From Bacteroidales bacterium (GTDB lineage: Bacteria; Bacteroidota; Bacteroidia; Bacteroidales; F082), in assembly GCA_024400455.1 (NCBI GenBank), contig JAKSMU010000004.1, positions 1 through 64,000 of the forward strand: a DNA stretch of 64,000 bases. The letters run 5' to 3'. Position 1 is the stretch's first letter. Each line of letters begins with the position of its first letter. The notes beneath the pieces are model-generated. The model worked only from the letters and a program-made list of their open reading frames with translations. It did not search any database and had not been told where the DNA came from. Below, piece by piece: positions 53,416 to 62,764 of the stretch. The position numbers were made by a program, and so were the translations under genes.

Positions 53416-53934
53416 TCACTTGTCCTTGGGCCGAAGAGATTCTTCAAACTCAAACATCAGTTTGTCGAGAAGCTGCGCTTCCTCAACTTTCTCTTCCTCG
53501 AGAAGTTCGTCTATCCTGCCTTTCAACAGCCGAAACTCATCCTCGTTGTTGATCTTGCCACGTTTAATGATACGTTTTATTTTGGCAAGGTCTTTCTGAC
53601 GGTTGTGAACCAAGTCCTCACCGAACTTCTCCCGAAGGATGGCATTCAGTTCTTCAAATTCGGAAGGAGTTAAGTCGCAAGCATCTTCATTATAGTCGTT
53701 TATAGATGATCTTAGTCCAACAAGATTTTGTTCTAAATAGGCTTTATCTAAAACGCGTATTAAATAATCATGCATAGACGAGTTCTGTTCGGCGAATGTG
53801 GGATCTAAATCTTGCATTAATTCTACATCAAAAGAATCATCTTCATGAGCATTGATAAATTCCTGAATTGTTTTGCACCATTCATATTTGAATTTCAGCT
53901 CTTCCAATTGCTTTTCGTTTAATTTGCGTTTCAT
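53416..53934 (-). CDS. Hypothetical acidic helical protein
   Basis: The protein has 172 residues and is highly charged, with no signal peptide. It is dominated by Glu, Asp, Lys and Leu (KLNEKQLEELKFKYEWCKTI; LRRPKDK-like basic end). Predicted helical throughout, with coiled-coil character in the last 60 residues (KGRIDELLEEEKVEEAQLLD). I do not recognise a family. It lies just upstream of a convergent terminator and 17 bases downstream of the lone PAS gene on the same strand, which suggests a two-gene unit. The middle segment is more AT-rich than its neighbours. Confidence 0.6.
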   Translation of the reverse strand: MKRKLNEKQLEELKFKYEWCKTIQEFINAHEDDSFDVELMQDLDPTFAEQNSSMHDYLIRVLDKAYLEQNLVGLRSSINDYNEDACDLTPSEFEELNAILREKFGEDLVHNRQKDLAKIKRIIKRGKINNEDEFRLLKGRIDELLEEEKVEEAQLLDKLMFEFEESLRPKDK

Positions 53935-53951
53935 ACAGATTAGTGTTTAAA

Positions 53952-54287
53952 TCAGCCACGGTCGAAATGCGGCATGTCCTCGGGAATGATGATGGAAAAT
54001 TCAATCAGTCCGCCGACGATTTGCTTTGCATCGTCCTCATACCAAGGCGTTTGGTAAATCAGTTTCTTCTTGCCTTTCTTCGAGATGGTGTAGGCATTCG
54101 TGTCGGCCTCGCCAATCAGATGGCGGATGATGGCCTGCGATTTCTCGTTGTGGCAATTCATGAGGTTTTTGCCGCGCGTGTCGCCGTTCACACCAATGGA
54201 TGAATCGTTCTGATAAAGCACATTGCCATCCTTGTCGCAAACGGTGATGGCCAGATTCAGGTTTTTGAAATAGTCCGGAATATTCAT
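53952..54287 (-). CDS. Stand-alone PAS-domain protein
   Basis: This 111-residue protein is essentially one PAS domain: NLAITVCDKDGNVLYQNDSS, then GKNLMNCHNEKSQAIIRHLI and KKLIYQTPWYEDDAKQIVGG. There is no kinase, cyclase or HTH domain, so the output must be through another protein. The CHNEKSQ segment resembles DUF438-associated PAS domains. PAS domains bind small ligands or cofactors such as haem or flavin. The downstream unknown protein (53416-53934) is a possible partner. Confidence 0.75.
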   Translation of the reverse strand: MNIPDYFKNLNLAITVCDKDGNVLYQNDSSIGVNGDTRGKNLMNCHNEKSQAIIRHLIGEADTNAYTISKKGKKKLIYQTPWYEDDAKQIVGGLIEFSIIIPEDMPHFDRG

Positions 54288-54308
54288 TTTTAACGTATTT
54301 TGAAATAT

Positions 54309-55352
54309 TTATTCTTCTTCATGATGAATGATGGCCGAGGCCGTCGTCGGAATGCCCATAGCACCCACAATGCCAACGCCACCTTCTATATTGGAATATA
54401 TCTGCGTTGGCTCGACAAACATATAGGACAGCTCGCCCATCACATTGCTAATCGCCGACCTATCAAACGACTTGACATACTTGTAATAGTTTTCATCAAC
54501 CACGGTCAAGTCGACGGAAAAAGTGTTGTCGCCTTCTAGAAGATAGCAGAATTCGCTGTCGAATTTCAGTCCATACCGCATTCCATTGATTAAGCCATCG
54601 CCAAAAAGATTGATATTTCTATCCCCCATATAAGCCGAACCATTGAGCATTCCCGTAACATCATAATTTTCAAAAACAGGGTCGGTGGTATAGACTGTGG
54701 CATAGCTAAAGCCCTTGCCAAATGAAAGATTATAATACTGGTTTCCAGGCAAGTCATCGAAAACCATATCGAAATAGATGTGATAATATGGATCCGTATA
54801 AACCGTGTCGTAGGTATGATACTCAACGCCATTAGAATCAGTATAGATGCTTTCATGAACAGTAAAGTCTTTTTCGACAAGCTGAATTCGGATGGCTTCA
54901 AGTCCTTCTACAACAGGTTGCCCCGGCATCACCACTGAGGCCGATGCAGGGTCAAATTCATCGGAGGTGATTTCGAAACGGACATGATCACCTTCCTGAT
55001 AGACATAATTGCCTGAGCAATATTGCATCATAACGCCATAAGCGCTGGAATAGGATGTCCCAAAAAGATCTGACAAAGAGACCTTGTCAATCAAAGTATC
55101 ACGGATCCAAAGGTCTTCAACAAAGACATCGTTGACAAACAGTTTCACAGCCAATCCTTCGACCTTGCTTTCAGGATGTAAACCGACAATGAATCTGCTT
55201 TTTTCTACGAAGAGTTCCGGCGTACGGCCAACCTGCTGCACGCCATTGACAACCAGCATCGGTTCAGTTTCATCACCTGAGAACTCGACATCTTTCGTGC
55301 AAGACGAAAATGCCATCATAACCAATAAAATATACAATGGAAATCTTTTCAT
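54309..55352 (-). CDS. DUF4249 lipoprotein, partner of TonB receptor
   Basis: The protein has 347 residues, with lipobox MAFSSC (Cys 18). The N-terminal segment VEFSGDETEPMLVVNGVQQV is the DUF4249 hallmark. A second beta-rich part follows, with VRFEITSDEFDPASASVVMP. DUF4249 genes sit beside a TonB-dependent receptor in Bacteroidota and are thought to form an outer-membrane uptake complex, though ligands are unknown. Here the receptor gene lies directly upstream with only 5 bases between, which fits a two-gene operon. Confidence 0.85.
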   Translation of the reverse strand: MKRFPLYILLVMMAFSSCTKDVEFSGDETEPMLVVNGVQQVGRTPELFVEKSRFIVGLHPESKVEGLAVKLFVNDVFVEDLWIRDTLIDKVSLSDLFGTSYSSAYGVMMQYCSGNYVYQEGDHVRFEITSDEFDPASASVVMPGQPVVEGLEAIRIQLVEKDFTVHESIYTDSNGVEYHTYDTVYTDPYYHIYFDMVFDDLPGNQYYNLSFGKGFSYATVYTTDPVFENYDVTGMLNGSAYMGDRNINLFGDGLINGMRYGLKFDSEFCYLLEGDNTFSVDLTVVDENYYKYVKSFDRSAISNVMGELSYMFVEPTQIYSNIEGGVGIVGAMGIPTTASAIIHHEEE

Positions 55353-55357
55353 AACAA

Positions 55358-57829
55358 TCAGAATTTAAATGAATAATTCAAGGAAGGCATGATTGGGAAA
55401 ATGCAAACCTGTTTCAGTTTCGTATAGGTGATAGTTTGCTCTGTCGCCATGTTGTAATAAGATTCTGTTTCAGGATATACGACAAACGGATTGTTGTGAT
55501 TCAAGGCGTTGTAGATATTCAGGCTCCAAGTGCGCTCACCATGTTTCTTTTGCTTATGCCAGTTGAGGCCCACATCAAGGCGCTGGTAACTATTGAAACG
55601 GTAATTGTTGCGGTAAGTGATGTAGCCCAAATTCTCAAACCATCCGTAAATCGGATAACTATGGTAATTCTGCATGGCAAGGGTGGCGCAGTTTCCCGAG
55701 CTGTACACCCAAGTCAACGAGACTTCTAAATCCTTAATCGGTTCGTAAGAAACCACGACATTGAAATCGTGGCGGCGGTCATATTTGGCTGGGAACATCT
55801 CGCCAAAATTCACTTCCTGACCTGGGCGGTCGAACAGGCGGTTGGCGTGAGCCCAAGTATAGCCTATCCATCCCGTCACATTTCCTATCGTGCGCTGAGC
55901 AAAAAGTTCAATGCCGTAGCTGTAGCCGTCACCCATGACAACCTTGTCCTGCCAATCGGTAGCATCGAGGCTGAAGAAACTGGCGCCATCCTTATACTCC
56001 ACTACATTTTTCATGTGTTTGTAATAGCCTTCCACCGAGAACTCGAAATCCTTCCAATTGTAGAACGCGCCCACTGCCACCTGATGCGCTTGCATCGGGA
56101 TGATTTTACCCGTGGCAGGCACCCAAAGGTCGGTAGGCAGACTGATGGTATTACTCGAAAGCAGATGCACATATTGGCTCATGGCGGCATAACCAGCCTT
56201 GAACGACAACCTTTCATTGGCCAAAGCCCTCAAACTAACACGAGGCTGCAAACTATGATAGGTTTGTCCATCGACGGTAAAAGTGGAATAATGCAATCCC
56301 AAATTGATTTTCAGGAAATTATTCACATTCCAATTGTCTTCGGCGTATAAGTTGGTTTCAAGAGCCCTGATTTTTGCATTGGCCACTACCGAATCGATGG
56401 CAATCGTTCCCGTCATATCATAAACTTCCTTGAAATGAAGGGCTGTAGAACTCGGGTCGTAAGTGTGGTAAGTCGCATCGGCGCCAAACTTCACATCATG
56501 GTTTTCGTGCGGCTTGTAATCGAAATCAAGCTTCAATGCGCCATCATAAATGCCCGAATTCAAGTCAAGATTCAACTGGTCAGACGATGAATTGACAAAG
56601 CCATCACTCTCCACCATAGTGTAATCCGAACCATAACCCACATTCAGGATATGCCGATATTGCGTGTAGGTGCCCGTCAGATTCATGAATAATTTAGGTG
56701 AAACGACATGATTCCAGCGCAAGGCAGCCACACGGTTTCCCCAATGCCAGTCTCCATCAATCGTTTCAGCATTATGCATCGACGAGCCATTGTCATATTC
56801 CACGTCTTCCTTAAATTTGATACGGGCATAAACCTTGTCGTCGCCAGAATAAAGGCTCAAGAAGAGACGGTCCTTATCGGAGAACTTATGATTCAGTTTC
56901 AGATTGAAATCATAAAAGTAATAACCTGCCCAAGCCTTGCTGCCATCACCCATATCCATTTTATAGATAGCGCTTATCAAAGGTGCCGTGAACAAATCGT
57001 AATAGGTGCGGCGGAACGAAAGATTGAAAGAAGTCTTATCCTTGACAATTGGTCCTTCAACATTGAGTTTGGCGGCAATCAAGCCTACACTGACATTACC
57101 ATGATATTCCTGCATGTCGCCGTCCTTGGTGCGCACATCCACCACCGACGAAAGGCGGCCGCCGAAGCGCGCCGGGAAGTTGCCTTTGTATAAGGTAACG
57201 TTCTTGACTGCATCGGCATTGAAAGCCGAGAAGAAGCCCATGGCGTGGTTCACATTGTAAAGCGGAACGCCATCGAGCAGAATAAGGTTTTCGTCAGGAC
57301 CACCGCCACGCACATACATGCCCGCCGCGCCTTCCGTTCCTGACTGGACGCCAGGCAACAGCTGCAGAGTCTTGATGACATCCACTTCGCCGAAAATGGC
57401 AGGTATCTTCTTTATTTGCATGATAGGAATATCGATGGTGCTCATCTGCGTGCCTGTCACATTGCTTTCGATGGCTTTGCCCACCACCGTCACCTCACCC
57501 AATTCGGTAGAAGGCTTCAAACGGATATTGATGACCGTATCGGCATGCAGCGCAAACGAAGCCTCGAAAGGAGCATAACCGACATACGAGGCTTTCATGT
57601 TCACCGCCCCGGCGGGCAAACGTAAGGTGTAGAAACCGAAATCGTTGGAGACCGAGCCTTTCATCGTGTTGGCATCGTAGACCGAAGCATTGATGAGGGT
57701 CTCCGAACTTTTGCTGTCGGTGACATAGCCGCTAACCGTGAAAGCGGCCTGCCTGGCATTTTGTGCCTGCAAGCCATGGGCAAGTCCAAAGACCGACAAG
57801 AGCAATAGATAGAGATACTTTTTTTGCAT
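55358..57829 (-). CDS. TonB-dependent outer-membrane receptor
   Basis: The protein has 823 residues. A signal peptide (residues 1-22, ending LQAQN) is followed by a CarboxypepD_reg-like domain (FTVSGYVTDSKSSETLINAS), then the plug with VDVIKTLQLLPGVQSGTEGA and YVRGGGPDENLILLDGVPL. The C-terminal beta-barrel ends in an aromatic residue (SLNYSFKF). It lacks a SusC-like TonB box of glycan systems, and no SusD homologue is nearby. The neighbouring DUF4249 lipoprotein is the likely partner. The substrate is unknown and might be a siderophore, peptide or metal chelate. Confidence 0.92.
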   Translation of the reverse strand: MQKKYLYLLLLSVFGLAHGLQAQNARQAAFTVSGYVTDSKSSETLINASVYDANTMKGSVSNDFGFYTLRLPAGAVNMKASYVGYAPFEASFALHADTVINIRLKPSTELGEVTVVGKAIESNVTGTQMSTIDIPIMQIKKIPAIFGEVDVIKTLQLLPGVQSGTEGAAGMYVRGGGPDENLILLDGVPLYNVNHAMGFFSAFNADAVKNVTLYKGNFPARFGGRLSSVVDVRTKDGDMQEYHGNVSVGLIAAKLNVEGPIVKDKTSFNLSFRRTYYDLFTAPLISAIYKMDMGDGSKAWAGYYFYDFNLKLNHKFSDKDRLFLSLYSGDDKVYARIKFKEDVEYDNGSSMHNAETIDGDWHWGNRVAALRWNHVVSPKLFMNLTGTYTQYRHILNVGYGSDYTMVESDGFVNSSSDQLNLDLNSGIYDGALKLDFDYKPHENHDVKFGADATYHTYDPSSTALHFKEVYDMTGTIAIDSVVANAKIRALETNLYAEDNWNVNNFLKINLGLHYSTFTVDGQTYHSLQPRVSLRALANERLSFKAGYAAMSQYVHLLSSNTISLPTDLWVPATGKIIPMQAHQVAVGAFYNWKDFEFSVEGYYKHMKNVVEYKDGASFFSLDATDWQDKVVMGDGYSYGIELFAQRTIGNVTGWIGYTWAHANRLFDRPGQEVNFGEMFPAKYDRRHDFNVVVSYEPIKDLEVSLTWVYSSGNCATLAMQNYHSYPIYGWFENLGYITYRNNYRFNSYQRLDVGLNWHKQKKHGERTWSLNIYNALNHNNPFVVYPETESYYNMATEQTITYTKLKQVCIFPIMPSLNYSFKF

Positions 57830-58021
57830 GATTTTTAATTTAACTTACATTGAACGCAATGAACCCAATTATTATTGCAACAGCATATTGAAACAGTTGC
57901 CTGAAAAACGGTGCAAAAGAAAGGATTCGCATTCCAAACGCATAGTTTTTCTTTCTCTAATTTCTCAACTTTTATCAACAAAATCAATACAAAACATAGA
58001 TATACAACAAATTATAAAAAA

Positions 58022-58048
58022 ACGGCTAGCAGAAAAACTGCCAGCCGT
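58022..58048 (-). terminator. Terminator after the GIN/beta-barrel gene
   Basis: ACGGCT-A-GCAG (58022-58032) pairs with CTGC-C-AGCCGT (58038-58048) with one internal mismatch. On the minus strand it is followed by TTTTTTTA, a typical intrinsic terminator. Confidence 0.8.
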
Positions 58049-58076
58049 CGTTGGGTGATATGAAATTAAGGTATGA

Positions 58077-59828
58077 TTAAAAATTGATGCTGAAGCCAAT
58101 GTTGAGTGGCAGCACATCCTTGACGATAGTACCATCCGCATCTTTGACTTTCCCTTCGGTGAAGAGTGGGAGAAGGCTGTATTTGACAAAGAAGCCAATG
58201 TCGTCGCTTACCGAACCGGCGCGCAGTGTCGCATCTACCTTGAAGAAGTTGACGCAGAGGTCTTTGTGCTGCAAATCGCGTGTTTTGTCGGCGGCAATGA
58301 GTTCGGCATTTTCGCCTTCGCCCAAGATGGCGTATTTGCCGTAGTTGCGGCCGAATTCGATGGTTTGCCACGAGGTGATGCGCATGCCACAGGTGACGCC
58401 AAGGTCGATATACATTCTTTGACGGAAAGGCTTGAACTCAATCATGAGAGGCATTTGTGCGTAAAACACACCTATCTTGCTTCTGTCGATGTTCAAAGGC
58501 AGGCCTTGTTCATCGAGGATGGGGGTGGCATTCAGATACCCTTCGGCATCTTTTTCGAAGAACATGGGCTTGTTGAAGCTGTAGTTGTTCCATCCGATGC
58601 CGATGCCCGTGAAGATGCCCATCGAGTGTTGACGGTTGAAGGCAATGCCCACATCGGCAATGTTGATGTTGAAGCACCAGCTCCGCATTTGGCGCAGCCC
58701 CATCCACTCGGGAAGGTTGCCAGGAGTGAGGATGTTGAGACCGGCCTCGAAACCAGCCCAGTTTGCATCGTAGAGGAGTCCTCTGTATTCGTAAGGACCG
58801 GGGCGATTGATGTTCACGTTCACATGGCTTTTGGTAGTTGTTTCGATGCTTTTCTCCATCTTCTTTGCTTGTCTTTCTATTTCTTTGGCACGCATTTCGA
58901 GGCTGTCAGCCCAAGCATCCCATTGCTCCTCGCTCCATTCTTCACGTGAGCCTTTGCTAATGCCTACAGTGATGTCCTTGATTAAATCGCCCAAACTCTC
59001 GTCGAACTGCTCCTGGTCGACATTAGTGTCAGTCTTTCTTGTTTTTTCAATTTCAAAGGTATTCCAATTCCGGTGCTGCTCATTGTCGAAAAATGGAGCG
59101 GCAGCACGCAGTTCATTGGCCATCTCTGTTACGGAGAGATGTTCATAGCCTTTTATTCGCCAACTTGAATCAACCTGTTCAAACATAATAGGAGAACCCA
59201 AACTGGTAGCAATGCTGCAATTGTCCAAAATCTGACCAGCATCATGATTGGAATTGTGGACAAAGACCATCTTGCGGACTTTGCCAAGATTACCTTCGCC
59301 GACACCAGAGACATTCACAAAACTTACAGAATGTTTCAAGTTTACGGCATTGAAATCGCCCGCTCCCGATGATTCAACCATCAAAGCGGCAGCATCGCCG
59401 CGCAAGGTGACATCGCCAGTGCCTGTAGTTTTCAGGTAGATGTTGGAATAAGACAAGTTCAAGTCGATGTCGCCTGTTCCACAACTGTAAATGGAAAGAT
59501 TTTTCCCTGCAAGGGCATCGCGAGCAATGACATCGCCACAGGAATTGACTTTCAGATACTTCAAGGAAGGAATCGTCACCTCGAAATCATCGATGCCCGA
59601 AAGATAGGCCACGCTGTCCTTCATCTCGAAATTCATGTTGTAGCGAACCATATCATCGCCCCATTTCACATCAAATTTGTCGCCTTGGTGAATGGTCACG
59701 TCACCTGTCGTGTTCACGACGATGGTGTTCACATTCGGATTGCCATCAATTTTGGCTTGGTTGTCTTGCGCTTGCGCCATTCCTGCGACGAAGAGCAGCA
59801 GCATTGTTGTAATAAATCCTGTTTTCAT
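58077..59828 (-). CDS. GIN-domain (DUF2807) and outer-membrane beta-barrel fusion
   Basis: The protein has 583 residues with a signal peptide (ending AQAQD near residue 21). The first part (about 30-190) is a GIN/DUF2807 domain, a right-handed beta-helix of exported Bacteroidota proteins: VEVTIPSLKYLKVNSCGDVI-like repeats, LSIYSCGTGDIDLNLSYSNI and VESSGAGDFNAVNLKHS. A charged helical linker follows (near 270-340, with EQWDAWADSLEMRAKEIERQ). The C-terminal half is a porin-like barrel ending in INF. The combination suggests an outer-membrane protein with a periplasmic or surface beta-helix. Function is unknown. Confidence 0.75.
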   Translation of the reverse strand: MKTGFITTMLLLFVAGMAQAQDNQAKIDGNPNVNTIVVNTTGDVTIHQGDKFDVKWGDDMVRYNMNFEMKDSVAYLSGIDDFEVTIPSLKYLKVNSCGDVIARDALAGKNLSIYSCGTGDIDLNLSYSNIYLKTTGTGDVTLRGDAAALMVESSGAGDFNAVNLKHSVSFVNVSGVGEGNLGKVRKMVFVHNSNHDAGQILDNCSIATSLGSPIMFEQVDSSWRIKGYEHLSVTEMANELRAAAPFFDNEQHRNWNTFEIEKTRKTDTNVDQEQFDESLGDLIKDITVGISKGSREEWSEEQWDAWADSLEMRAKEIERQAKKMEKSIETTTKSHVNVNINRPGPYEYRGLLYDANWAGFEAGLNILTPGNLPEWMGLRQMRSWCFNINIADVGIAFNRQHSMGIFTGIGIGWNNYSFNKPMFFEKDAEGYLNATPILDEQGLPLNIDRSKIGVFYAQMPLMIEFKPFRQRMYIDLGVTCGMRITSWQTIEFGRNYGKYAILGEGENAELIAADKTRDLQHKDLCVNFFKVDATLRAGSVSDDIGFFVKYSLLPLFTEGKVKDADGTIVKDVLPLNIGFSINF

Positions 59829-59839
59829 ACGTTTATGTT

Positions 59840-59960
59840 TTGTTTGTTAGTTATCAGTTGTCGGTTATCGGTTTTCAGTTTTCAGTTATCGGTTGTTTCA
59901 AAAGTTCAAAATTGTTCAAAAAGTCTAAATGTCCAATGGTCAAACTGTCTAATCGTCCAT
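59840..59960. repeat. Degenerate GTT(A/T)TCGGTT and GTCCAATGGTC repeats
   Basis: The 226-base gap before the LptF/G gene contains several imperfect copies of TTATCAGTT / TTATCGGTT (59850-59895), then AAATGTCCAATGGTC / AATCGTCCATTTGTC variants. Such degenerate repeats are common in Bacteroidota intergenic DNA. Confidence 0.5.
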
Positions 59961-60026
59961 TTGTCTATCAAAAACACTCCTATTACGGCGAAAAGAAAGA
60001 AAAGTTACAACAAGGCAAAAATTTCT

Positions 60027-60034
60027 TACCTTTG
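60027..60034 (+). promoter_or_regulatory. Putative -7 element, LptF/LptG permease
   Basis: TACCTTTG, ending 20 bases before the TTG start at 60055. Confidence 0.5.
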
Positions 60035-60054
60035 CATTTTTAAAGCGAATCACT

Positions 60055-61512
60055 TTGAAGAAACTTTACCGATATATTGTCAAGTCGTTTTTGGGCACAT
60101 TCCTGTTCACATTCTTTATTGTGATCTTCATTCTGCTCATGCAGTTCCTTTGGCTTTACATCGACGACATGGTAGGCAAAGGTCTGGAAACAAGCATTTT
60201 GCTGGAACTGTTTTTCTACATGAGCATCACTTTCGTGCCCATGGCCTTGCCTTTGGCCTTGCTATTGGCTTCGTTGATGTGTTTCGGAAATTTCGGCGAG
60301 CACTACGAGCTGGTGGCCATGAAAGCATCGGGCATTTCGATATGGCGCGTCATGCGGCCGCTGATGTTCTTCTCGCTTTTCCTCAGCGGCATAGCCTTCG
60401 TGTTTTCCAACAGCATCATTCCCGTTGCCACGCTGAAAGCCAAGACTTTGCTTTTCGATGTGCGCAAGCAGAAACTGGCTTTCGACATCAAGGAAGGCGT
60501 CTATTACCGCGACATCGAAGATTATGTCATATACATATCTAAAAAAGGTGATGACGGAAGCCATATCTACGGCGTCAAGATTTACAACCACACCGACCGC
60601 GAAGGCAACACGAAAATCATGAGTGCCGACTCGGGCATGATGGCACTCAGTCCCAACCAGCGCAACATTGTCTTCACCTTATATAATGGTTACAACTACA
60701 CCGATGTGACCACTAACGACGACTTCAAAATCAAACGGCCATTCGAACGGATGTCGTTTAAGGAAGAGCAAATCAAATTCAGCCTTGCCGACTTCGACAT
60801 GACACGCTCAAGCGAAGAGATCTACAAGAGTTATCATGAGATGATGAACATTCACCAACTCAGCACAGCTTTGGATTCGCTGGAAATCAGATATAACGAA
60901 CGGCAGCAACTGTTCACCGAGAGTTTCGGGAACCGTTTCAGCAACTACAAAACACGCCAAGCCGACACTTGCCTCATCAACCGCGACAGCCTAGCTGCCG
61001 ACACAACGACCCTATTGCGCTGGCCGCTCATCGAAAACATCGACCCGATTCGAAAGGCAAAAGTCATGGAAATGGCTGTTGGCGGCGCCCAAAATGCCAA
61101 AGACAATGTCAACTTCAACAGCATCGACTTCAAGTCGCAGGTCGAAAACATAAGGAAGCACCGCAAACAATGGCATAAGAAATTCACGCTCAGCATAGCC
61201 TGCTTGATTTTCTTCTTCATTGGAGCCCCATTAGGCACCATTATCCGCAAAGGCGGACTCGGACTACCTACGGTCATCTCCGTGCTCTTTTTCGTCGTCT
61301 ATTGGGTAACCTCCACCATTGGAGAACGCGTAGCCGTGACAGGCGGACTGAACATGTTCCTTGGCGTATGGCTGTCATCACTCATACTCTTCCCAGTCGG
61401 CGTATTTCTCACATTCAAAGCCACTTCCGACTCAGCCTTGCTTGATGCTGACAGCTGGCGAAACGCCTTCAAGAAACTGAAGCACCATATCTTTAAAACG
61501 CAAAAAACATGA
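60055..61512 (+). CDS. LptF/LptG-family permease (YjgP/YjgQ)
   Basis: This 485-residue protein has six membrane helices split by a large periplasmic jellyroll domain (about residues 135-350). The family pattern MKKLYRYIVKSFLGTFLFT starts at a TTG codon; the next ATG would remove the first helix, so the TTG is accepted. LptF and LptG form the membrane part of the LptBFG lipopolysaccharide extractor; Bacteroidota genes of this type are often single or two-copy. LptB is encoded separately at 35940. Its stop overlaps the ATG of the next gene (ATGA), linking LPS export to the downstream glycosyltransferases. Confidence 0.88.
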   Translation: MKKLYRYIVKSFLGTFLFTFFIVIFILLMQFLWLYIDDMVGKGLETSILLELFFYMSITFVPMALPLALLLASLMCFGNFGEHYELVAMKASGISIWRVMRPLMFFSLFLSGIAFVFSNSIIPVATLKAKTLLFDVRKQKLAFDIKEGVYYRDIEDYVIYISKKGDDGSHIYGVKIYNHTDREGNTKIMSADSGMMALSPNQRNIVFTLYNGYNYTDVTTNDDFKIKRPFERMSFKEEQIKFSLADFDMTRSSEEIYKSYHEMMNIHQLSTALDSLEIRYNERQQLFTESFGNRFSNYKTRQADTCLINRDSLAADTTTLLRWPLIENIDPIRKAKVMEMAVGGAQNAKDNVNFNSIDFKSQVENIRKHRKQWHKKFTLSIACLIFFFIGAPLGTIIRKGGLGLPTVISVLFFVVYWVTSTIGERVAVTGGLNMFLGVWLSSLILFPVGVFLTFKATSDSALLDADSWRNAFKKLKHHIFKTQKT

Positions 61513-62726
61513 AAATCCTACTTCTTTGCAACAAGCCACCCTATCCTGCCTCCGAAGGCGGTCCGATGGCCATGAACAGCATCATTACCGGCTTGCTCAA
61601 TGCCGGGCATCAAGTGAAGGTTCTGGCTGTCAACAGCAAGAAATACGACGTCACAGAAGACGATATTCCCGCTGAATACAAGGCAAAGACCGGCATCGAG
61701 CTCATTGATGTTGACCTTAGGGTAAAACCCATCAATGCTTTCTTGAATCTGTTCACAAAGAAATCGTATCATGTTGAGCGCTTTATCTCAAAAGATTTCA
61801 CGAAACGGTTGACAGAAGTGCTGAAGAAAGAACATTTCGATGTTGTTCAATTGGAAATGCTTTACATGGCGCCCTACGTTGAGACAATCAGAAAACACTC
61901 GAAAGCTCTCATCGTGTTGCGCGCCCATAATGTTGAGCACAAAATTTGGGAACGCATTGCAAAAGAGACAAAATTTCCGCCGAAACGCTGGTACATCAAC
62001 TACTTGGCAAAAACCTTGCGTGAATACGAACTCAATGCATTGGAAACCTTTGACGGCATAGCCGCCATCACGCGCAAAGACGCAGCTTTCTTCAGAAAAT
62101 ACTGTTCAAAACCCATCATTGACATACCGTATGGCGTTTATCCAGAAGAGTTCACGCCAAATTACGAAATTGACGACAAGCCACAGTTCTATCACATTGG
62201 CTCCATGAACTGGATGCCCAACGAGGAAGGCATACGCTGGTTTATCAACGACATTTTGCCCGATACTGTGAAGAAAGTACCCGATTTTGTATATCACCTC
62301 GCAGGACGCAACATGCCCGAATGGCTCAACACGCTGAAAAACAAGCACGTCGATGTCATTGGAGAAGTGCCAAGCGCCAGGGAATTTGTCGCCAACCACG
62401 ATGTGGCTATCGTTCCGTTGCTTTCGGGCAGCGGCATCCGCATCAAAATCATTGAGTCGATGGCCATGGGCAAGACCGTAATAACCACACAAGTCGGTGC
62501 CGAAGGCATCCTTTACGATGAAGACGAGAATATCATCATTGCCGAAAACAAAGCGAAAATGATTGAAGCCATCCGCCGAATCAACGAAAACCCACAAATG
62601 GCTGTGGAAATCGGCAAGGCGGCACGAAAACTCGTAGAAGAGACCTACGACAACCGTAAAATCATTGAAAGGCTGCTGCTTTTCTACGAACAAATCAAGC
62701 CTTCAAGCAAGATTACGTTTATGTAA
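61509..62726 (+). CDS. GT4-family glycosyltransferase
   Basis: This 405-residue GT-B fold enzyme starts on the upstream stop (ATGA overlap). It has ILLLCNKPPYPASEGGPMAM at the N-terminus, then VLRAHNVEHKIWERIAKETK (near 137-156), and YHIGSMNWMPNEEGIRWFIN. The donor-site region is IVPLLSGSGIRIKIIESMAM (near 302-321). It is likely to add a sugar to a lipid-linked or LPS acceptor in the cytoplasm. The adjacent similar enzyme (62765) differs enough to suggest consecutive steps of one pathway. Confidence 0.85.
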   Translation: MKILLLCNKPPYPASEGGPMAMNSIITGLLNAGHQVKVLAVNSKKYDVTEDDIPAEYKAKTGIELIDVDLRVKPINAFLNLFTKKSYHVERFISKDFTKRLTEVLKKEHFDVVQLEMLYMAPYVETIRKHSKALIVLRAHNVEHKIWERIAKETKFPPKRWYINYLAKTLREYELNALETFDGIAAITRKDAAFFRKYCSKPIIDIPYGVYPEEFTPNYEIDDKPQFYHIGSMNWMPNEEGIRWFINDILPDTVKKVPDFVYHLAGRNMPEWLNTLKNKHVDVIGEVPSAREFVANHDVAIVPLLSGSGIRIKIIESMAMGKTVITTQVGAEGILYDEDENIIIAENKAKMIEAIRRINENPQMAVEIGKAARKLVEETYDNRKIIERLLLFYEQIKPSSKITFM

Positions 62727-62737
62727 CGAAATTTGCT

Positions 62738-62745
62738 TACCTTTG
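62738..62745 (+). promoter_or_regulatory. Putative -7 element, second GT4 gene
   Basis: TACCTTTG, ending 19 bases before the ATG at 62765. Confidence 0.5.
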
Positions 62746-62764
62746 TCGTCAAAATTCAGATGAG

